From Ptychodera flava (taxonomy: Eukaryota > Hemichordata > Enteropneusta > Ptychoderidae), in assembly GCF_041260155.1 (NCBI RefSeq), contig NC_091932.1:42482125-42546124 (forward strand): a DNA stretch of 64,000 nt, given 5' to 3'. The position numbers and the translations under genes are program-made. The notes below the pieces were generated by a model. That model saw only the letters and a program-made list of their open reading frames with translations, was not told where the DNA came from and did not search any database. This document shows positions 58,187-64,000 of the stretch, piece by piece (within the stretch, counting starts at the first letter, position 1; each line of letters begins with the position of its first letter).

Positions 58187-59320
58187 TCAGAATTCCATTA
58201 TTCTGCTGCCCATGTTGATATCTGTGATGTTGGAGTTGTAGGTGGTGTTACGTTGTACTTGGGACTGGTTCTGATCTCTCTTCCTGCGGTGTTGCTGATG
58301 TGGTCGTGACTGACTGCTTGGCACTGACCAGGTGTTATTTAAGGCTGGCGGTGTGGGTAGCTGGTTGGCATTTCCTTTCATCATCTGTTCCATCACCTGC
58401 TGCACTACTTGCTGTACAGTTGACTTATCTAACACCTGTTGTACCACTGGTGCCGATGTGGCAGTTGCCTCAAAACTATCACAGGAAGTGGTGCAATTTG
58501 CCCTAGCAATCTCATGAGCTCTTTTCTTGGCTTTCTCTTCTTGACGTGCTTCCTGCTTCCTTACCATCTGCAATAGCTCGATGTAACTTGGCGGGTTGTT
58601 GAGCCTTGTGTCAAGTTGCAAAGATGACAAATAGCTTTCATTGTAAAGCACTCCATCAATGAACTGTTGAAGACGGAGGTAATCAGCCTCATACTCCTTA
58701 ACACTACCTTGTCGTATCGCTCGTCGCAACAGAGTCTGTAACTCCTGCAAGTACTGAGAGTGTGACCACTCTGATTTCTGATAACATGACTGGAATGCCC
58801 TTAGAGACTCAGCTGGTGTAATCAGAGTGCCATACGATTTCTCAAGGGCATCCAGGTAATCCCGTACTGTCAAGCTGGGTGTCGGTGTCAATGATCTAAT
58901 AACGCTCATCGCCGGTCCGGTCAAGCTCTCAGCGATACGTTTCTTCTTTTCCGCATCTGAAACTTTCCACTCCGTAATCATTTGCTCTGCTTTGTCTGCC
59001 CAACTTTCATAATCGTCTTCATTTACCGGCACTGGCAGCCTACCAGAGAAAACTCTCAATTTACGATACCACCCAGACTCATTTCTTGGTTGAAGGTTTA
59101 CCACAAGTTTTTCCATCATTTCCATCCAAGCAGCATCAGGACCAGCTTGGCACAGTGCTGATGATCTGCTTGGGGATCTTACTCCTGGTGGGTTACGGTT
59201 AGGGGGCAGGACGAAGTACGCCCGCTCATCTTCAGTTCCATCATCATTACATTCCAATCTATGTGTGGAAAACCTCCCAACTTTATTATTTTGTTTATTG
59301 TTGTTTACCACGTTTATCAT
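58187..59320 (-). mobile_element. PNMA-type gag remnant of an LTR (Ty3/Gypsy-like) retrotransposon
   Basis: A minus-strand open frame of about 377 residues. The central part (LRVFSGRLPVPVNEDDYESW, ESLTGPAMSVIRSL, DYLDALEKSYGTL) matches the capsid region shared by Ty3/Gypsy Gag and the vertebrate PNMA family. The C-terminal part is Gln-rich. No protease, RT or integrase lies next to it on this strand, and no flanking LTR is recognised, so this is a gag-only fossil. Domestication as a host gene, as happened with PNMA/Arc genes, is possible but has no support here. It lies head-to-head with the BEL/Pao element. Confidence 0.7.
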
Positions 59321-60032
59321 GATTCCAGAAATTTGGCAAAATATTATATACTACAGTCGATGCTCTGAACACTTACTGCGCATGACATAAAAACTTCGCT
59401 CAACAGAGACTTTTCTAGAGCTTGGACACAGCTTTGAGAATCTATGTACAGGCGATGGCTGAACTTTGACCGAAATGCACATTTTCAGGACACTCATCAA
59501 TGTGCGTGTACAATGATTTATTTGCGCGGACTGTGTGAACATGGACATATTTGTTACCAAGTTTCCGGCAACAGTTTGCTTCATAGTTTAATTTATTCGT
59601 GTTATTTTGTCGTGATCTCGGGTTAAATTCTCATTACTACCAGATTTCCCATCATGCTTTTAAAAACCTACAACGGCAACGCACATGGATGCGGCGTGCT
59701 GCTCTGTACTGTGAGTTTAAACGTAATAAACCAAGTTTTTTTGTTGATCGAGAACTGTGAGTTCTTCAGTGTCACTGGGAATGATCGGCGGCCAATATCT
59801 CTACACTAAATATTCCCCACACTGAACGGTGGCGACCACGACGGGAGAAAGATACTGGAAAGAGCGTGAGTACATCTCATATAGGACTTAGGCCCCTATA
59901 GTGTTGTACACAGCATTGCATCATCAATCGAAATAGACGAAGTTTCCGTGGGAAAGCAGAACTGACGCAGTTGATACGAGGTTTTGCAGTCGAATAACTG
60001 TTGATCGCAGTGTTTACAAGCGTGTACAAAAC

Positions 60033-60653
60033 ATGGCATTTACCGAGGAGAGATTCAAACGACAGCTGGCAATTGCCGAAATCAAACTTGATGAAATTGC
60101 AGAGCTATCGAACAGTGAGGACACGGCAGACATTACCACCGCATATGAACAAATAGGAGAGTTGATCAAGAGATTAGACAAATTAAAAGACGAGACAGCC
60201 GAATATCTGTTGGAAGGAGAATCAGACTTAGAACATGTGAAGGAGTGGACAACAACACAGAAAAAGTCATCCAGTATTTAGGGAGGCGCGGCAGCGTATC
60301 AGAAAACAGCTAGACGAAGCTGTGGAAAGAGACGTACAACTCAAGCTTGAAAAAGAGCTACATATCCAGCGCATGGTAAATGACCAAAAATCAAAATACA
60401 GAGTTCAACAACAAATGGAAATTGAGATGGCAACTGCACGCCAACAAAAACGAGAGGAAGAGTGGTATAGACAGAAACTAGATTTCGAGAGACAGATTGA
60501 AGCCAGCCGTGCCGAACGAGTTGACCACAGGGGGGAGCATGCATCTTCAACAGCGCCCTCAACACAAGCAGTGAAGCTTCAGAAATATACAATCACACCA
60601 TTCTCTGGTGACTACAAGGACTGGTTACGCTTTGGAATCAGTTTACCGTAGAG
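60033..60653 (+). other. Gag region of the BEL/Pao element, N-terminal part
   Basis: Starts at the MAFTEERFKRQLAIAEIKLD methionine. Helical, Glu/Gln/Arg-rich sequence (a long charged coil around 60320-60520) leads into the ITPFSGDYKDW motif typical of the BEL/Pao gag-like domain (DUF1759 type). Treated as part of a fossil element. Confidence 0.7.
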
Positions 60654-62996
60654 GTGGATGGTTCTAATCTCGCTGAAATCAGTAAGTTTGATGGTTCTAA
60701 TCTCGCTGAAATCAGTAAGTTTAATTACTTACTAGAGCTAGTGAAAGACAAACCAAAGGAGGATATCCTGGGGCTACCACACACCTCAGAGGGATACCAG
60801 GAAGCCAAAAGAATACTTGTCGAGACATATGGGAAGGACATTAAGGTGCACAAAGCCTTGATAAAGGAACTGGAGGAACTACCGGTAGTGACCAACATTC
60901 ACAAGTTGCGTGACATTCACGACTTTTATAACAGGCTTGCCAGGATAGTTCGCACTCTCACAACAATGAGGAAACTGACTACGGCACAAAGCTCAGTCTA
61001 CACTTTGATGGACAAGCTTGGCCCAGTTCGAGAAGTCCTCGTACAGAAGGACGATGATTGGGAAGAGTGGGGTTTGGAACAGCTTGTTGAAAATCTACGA
61101 AAGTATGTCGAGAGAAATCCCCTGAGAGCTGGTGATGATAAGAGTACCACAGGGAGAAGAGATGATACAACAAGACACACATCATGGAGGAAAAAAGAAG
61201 AAAAGTTACTTCTTGGCAGTAATGGAGAGTCTAAACAAGGTCGCAAGATTAAATGTGTGTATTGCAGTTCAGAAGATCATTCGAGTAATGGCTGTATGAA
61301 AGTACTGGATGTGGCCACCAAGAGAGCAATACTGAGAAGAAACAGGATGTGTTTCAACTGTACAGGATTTGGTCATCTTGCAGTCAACTGTAGATCCCGG
61401 GGATGCAAAAACTGTAAAGGAAAGCATCATACATCAATTTGTGACAAAGGGAAATCAACGCTTGATGTGTCGGACAATACCAAAGTGGAAAAGGGATTGA
61501 GCTCAGTGATGGATCATGCCTCAGCATTACATGCCACTGTTATCGCCAAAGTTGGAAAGGAGAAAGTTCGAGTCATGTTTGACACAGGTGCGGGTAGTTC
61601 ATACATATGTTCAGACTTGATTACAAAATTGCGTGTGAAGCCAGCGAAGACAGAACAGCGTTGTATTGAACAGATGTACGGCACTGTAAGGAAGATTGTT
61701 GAGGTGTACAGTATCACATTACAGTCCTTAGCAGTTGATGGTTTCTCATTCAATGTGGAGTGTGTGAATGCTGAGAAAGGTATATTAACCCACCTGCCTA
61801 ACCCAAGCATTCCAGCATTGAAGAAACAACATAGACGACTCAGCCGGTTACATTTCAGCGAGGAAGAGACAACGGATGTTTCAATGCCAGTTCACATTAT
61901 CTTAGGAGTCGCAGACTACCAGAGGATTCGCACAACAGAACCTCTAGTCCTTGGAACCCACCCAGATAAGGATCCAGGAGCAGAGTTCACGATGCTGGGT
62001 TGGACAATTTCTGGACGGCAGTCAGGGAGAGAGAGTCAGACAGAGAAACAGTTCTTTTTGAGATCCAGCCAAGAAGAATTTGAGAAGCTGTGCTCACTGG
62101 ATGTTCTTGGAATCAAAGACACAGATATAAAGGAGAGTGCAGCAATTCACGAAGAGTTCAAGAAACAGTTGACTAGGGCAGAGAGTGGATACTATGAAAC
62201 AAAACTACCCTGGAAGGAAGATCATGTTCCACTTCCTACAAATAAGAGCTTGTGCACAGCTCGGCTATACAGCACAACAAAGAGACTAGAGAGAATCGGG
62301 AGATTAGAAGAGTACGACAAAATCATGAGAGAACAAATCAATATGGGAGTGATTGAGCCTGTACCAGCCAATCAAACAGGGGAGACAGTACATTATGTCC
62401 CACATCAAGCCGTCATCCGAGATAAGGCTGAAACAACAAAGATGAGAATAGTGTATGACTGCTCAGCGAGAGCCAACGTGAGAAGCCCTTCACTCAACGA
62501 CTGCCTAGAGACGGGGCCACCACTACAACCACTTTTGTTTGACATCATTGCAAGAAATCGTATGCGAAAGTTTTGTATCACAGGAGATATTCAGAAAGCT
62601 TTCCTGCAAATCAGAGTGCATGAACAAGACAGGGATGCACTGCGAGTTCTGTGGTATAACAATCTACAAGATCGTGAGGTGACGGAGTACAGATTCACAC
62701 GAGTGATCTTTGGAGCGACGTCAAGTCCATATATTCTCGGTGTAACACTGCAGAAGCACATTGAGGACTATGAACAGGAATATCCAGCAACAGTACACAG
62801 CTTGCTGGAAGATACATATGTTGACGATATTCAAGGGGTGGAAACAAAGAAGATGATGTTGCGACTTTCAAGGCGGAGTCCACTAAAATACTGTCAGAGG
62901 GTGGTTTCAATCTTCACAAATGGCATAGCAACATCGATCACCTCAGCGCAGAGAACGACAAGCAGAAGAAGATACTTACACAACAAGGTTTCTTGA
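60654..62996 (+). other. BEL/Pao gag C-terminus, zinc knuckles, protease and reverse transcriptase
   Basis: An open stretch of about 780 residues. Gag C-terminal part first; Cys/His knuckles near residues 200-270 (CVYCSSEDHSSNGC, CFNCTGFGHLAVNC, CKNCKGKHHTSIC); retropepsin core VMFDTGAGSSYICS near residue 308; RT motifs MRIVYDCSARA, FCITGDIQKAFLQI, FGATSSPYILG and the catalytic TYVDDIQ box. All are family-diagnostic for BEL/Pao. Confidence 0.85.
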
Positions 62997-62999
62997 CAA

Positions 63000-64000
63000 C
63001 ACATCTAGCAATGAGACAAAGATTTTAGGTATTCCATGGAACAAGGAGGAGGACACATTGACGATCAGTTTTGAATCATGTCAGAAGAGCAGTGAACCAA
63101 TCACTAAAAGGAAGATGTTAGCTGATATCAACAGCATCTTTGACATACTTGGATGGAGTTCTCCAGTTACTATCACTGCGAAGTTGATCTTCAGTGAAGT
63201 GTGCCTTCTTCAGCTACATTGGGATGAGGAAATTCCAGATGAAATTCAACGGAAATGGCAGATGTGGATAAACAGCTTGCAGCATGCACCAACCATCACT
63301 GTACCACGCTGTGTGTTCACTGGCAACCCAACACATTATGAGATGCATGGATTTGCGGATGCAAGCAAGACTGCTGTTTGTGCTGCAATATACATCGTTG
63401 CGTATGAGAACTCAACACCGGTCAGCCAGAATCTACTCACAGCTAAAGCAAGAATCGCTCCTAAACACATAAGCATTCCAAGGTTGGAGTTGATTGCCAC
63501 ACATACCCTGGCCAAACTACAGAATAACGTCAACAAAGCCTTGTCCAATTTCCATATCACAGCTTGTCACAGTTGGGTAGACAGCACCACTGTTTTATAC
63601 TGGCTGTCTAATCATGGAGAATGGTCAACATTTGTGCGCAATCGGGTCAAGAAGATTGACGAGCTGACAGAGTCCAAGTGGAGATATGTGCCAACAGCAG
63701 AAAATCCAAGCGACCTTGGAACTAGAGGGTCAGCACCAAGTCGACTCGGGAAGATGTGGTTTCAAGGGCCAAGCTGGCTCTCAAGTGAAGGTGACAGACC
63801 AGTTCAACCAGAGATTTCCGAGTCAGAGGGAGCCAAGTCAGAGAAAAAGTCAACGAAGAAAAGAGAAGTGATGCTTCTACTGGAAGATGCAACTCAGAAT
63901 GAGACGAAAGCATGGTCACAAGAGCTTCTGAGCAAGTTCAAATTCTGGAAGCTTCTACGCATAACGTCATATATGAAGCGTTTCATAGATGGCTGTAAGG
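63000..64000 (+). other. BEL/Pao RT connection and RNase H region
   Basis: The sequence after the RT reads as the Pao-family post-RT region (ILGWSSPVTITAKLIFSEVC) and an RNase H-like segment (FADASKTAVCAAIY, LELIATHTLAKLQN, WVDSTTVLYWL, then ENPSDLGTRG). It continues beyond the window toward the integrase. Confidence 0.75.

Larger units (their letters stand above)
59600..64000 (+). mobile_element. BEL/Pao LTR retrotransposon, cut by the window end
   Basis: Parts in order: a possible 5' LTR ending near 59822 (...ccccaca), a primer-binding-like tggcgaccacgacggg at about 59829-59845, a gag region, zinc knuckles, protease, reverse transcriptase and RNase H. Integrase, 3' LTR and any envelope would lie beyond 64000. 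The order and motifs are those of BEL/Pao (Pao-type RT, retropepsin before RT). The coding region is not one continuous frame as written, with a few breaks. The left LTR boundary is uncertain because the right LTR is outside the window, so age cannot be estimated. Confidence 0.85.

Overview
The window looks like nuclear DNA of a marine invertebrate animal. It is AT-rich and intron-bearing, with spliced genes carrying consensus GT/AG borders and a very high load of short mobile elements. The mix of repeats (TTAA-flanked MITEs, tandem-repeat elements ending in ACGG/GGAC microsatellites, BEL/Pao and Penelope-like retroelements, an NHL-repeat gene) suggests a deuterostome such as a hemichordate or lancelet. 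That placement is inference; no single gene fixes it. There is no sign of bacterial organisation, and no tRNA, rRNA or CRISPR.

Layout. 0-7 kb: mostly empty, with two copies of one MITE and a candidate plus-strand first exon (6985-7107). 7.7-8.5 kb: last exon of an NHL beta-propeller gene, minus strand, followed by a duplicated intronic segment. 11.5-14.2 kb: a tandem-repeat mobile element and a LINE tail. 14.9-16.0 kb: a small secreted-protein reading frame split cleanly by a foldback MITE. 16-19 kb: two large palindromes in otherwise empty DNA.

19.1-38.5 kb: the main gene, minus strand. I assemble it from seven exons with matching splice phases plus a repeat-array last exon. It encodes a protein of roughly 1,200 residues or more: a GT4-like glycosyltransferase-fold region with a duplicated N-terminal half, a coiled coil, and three unrelated in-frame coding minisatellites (8, 18 and 21 residues per unit). 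Its introns hold a Penelope-like retroelement with an inverted, internally deleted partner, a tandem-repeat element and several palindromes.

39.2-44.0 kb: a 117-bp satellite array with orientation switches. 44-58 kb: largely non-coding, with more palindromes, two further tandem-repeat elements and a few low-confidence exons. 58.2-59.3 kb: a PNMA-type gag fossil on the minus strand. 59.6 kb to the end: a BEL/Pao LTR retrotransposon running off the window.

The most unusual things are the triple-minisatellite glycosyltransferase-like gene, a set of large palindromes with unrelated arms but a similar GC-rich centre, a terminal hairpin shape shared by different repeat elements, and the foldback element sitting exactly in a coding frame.
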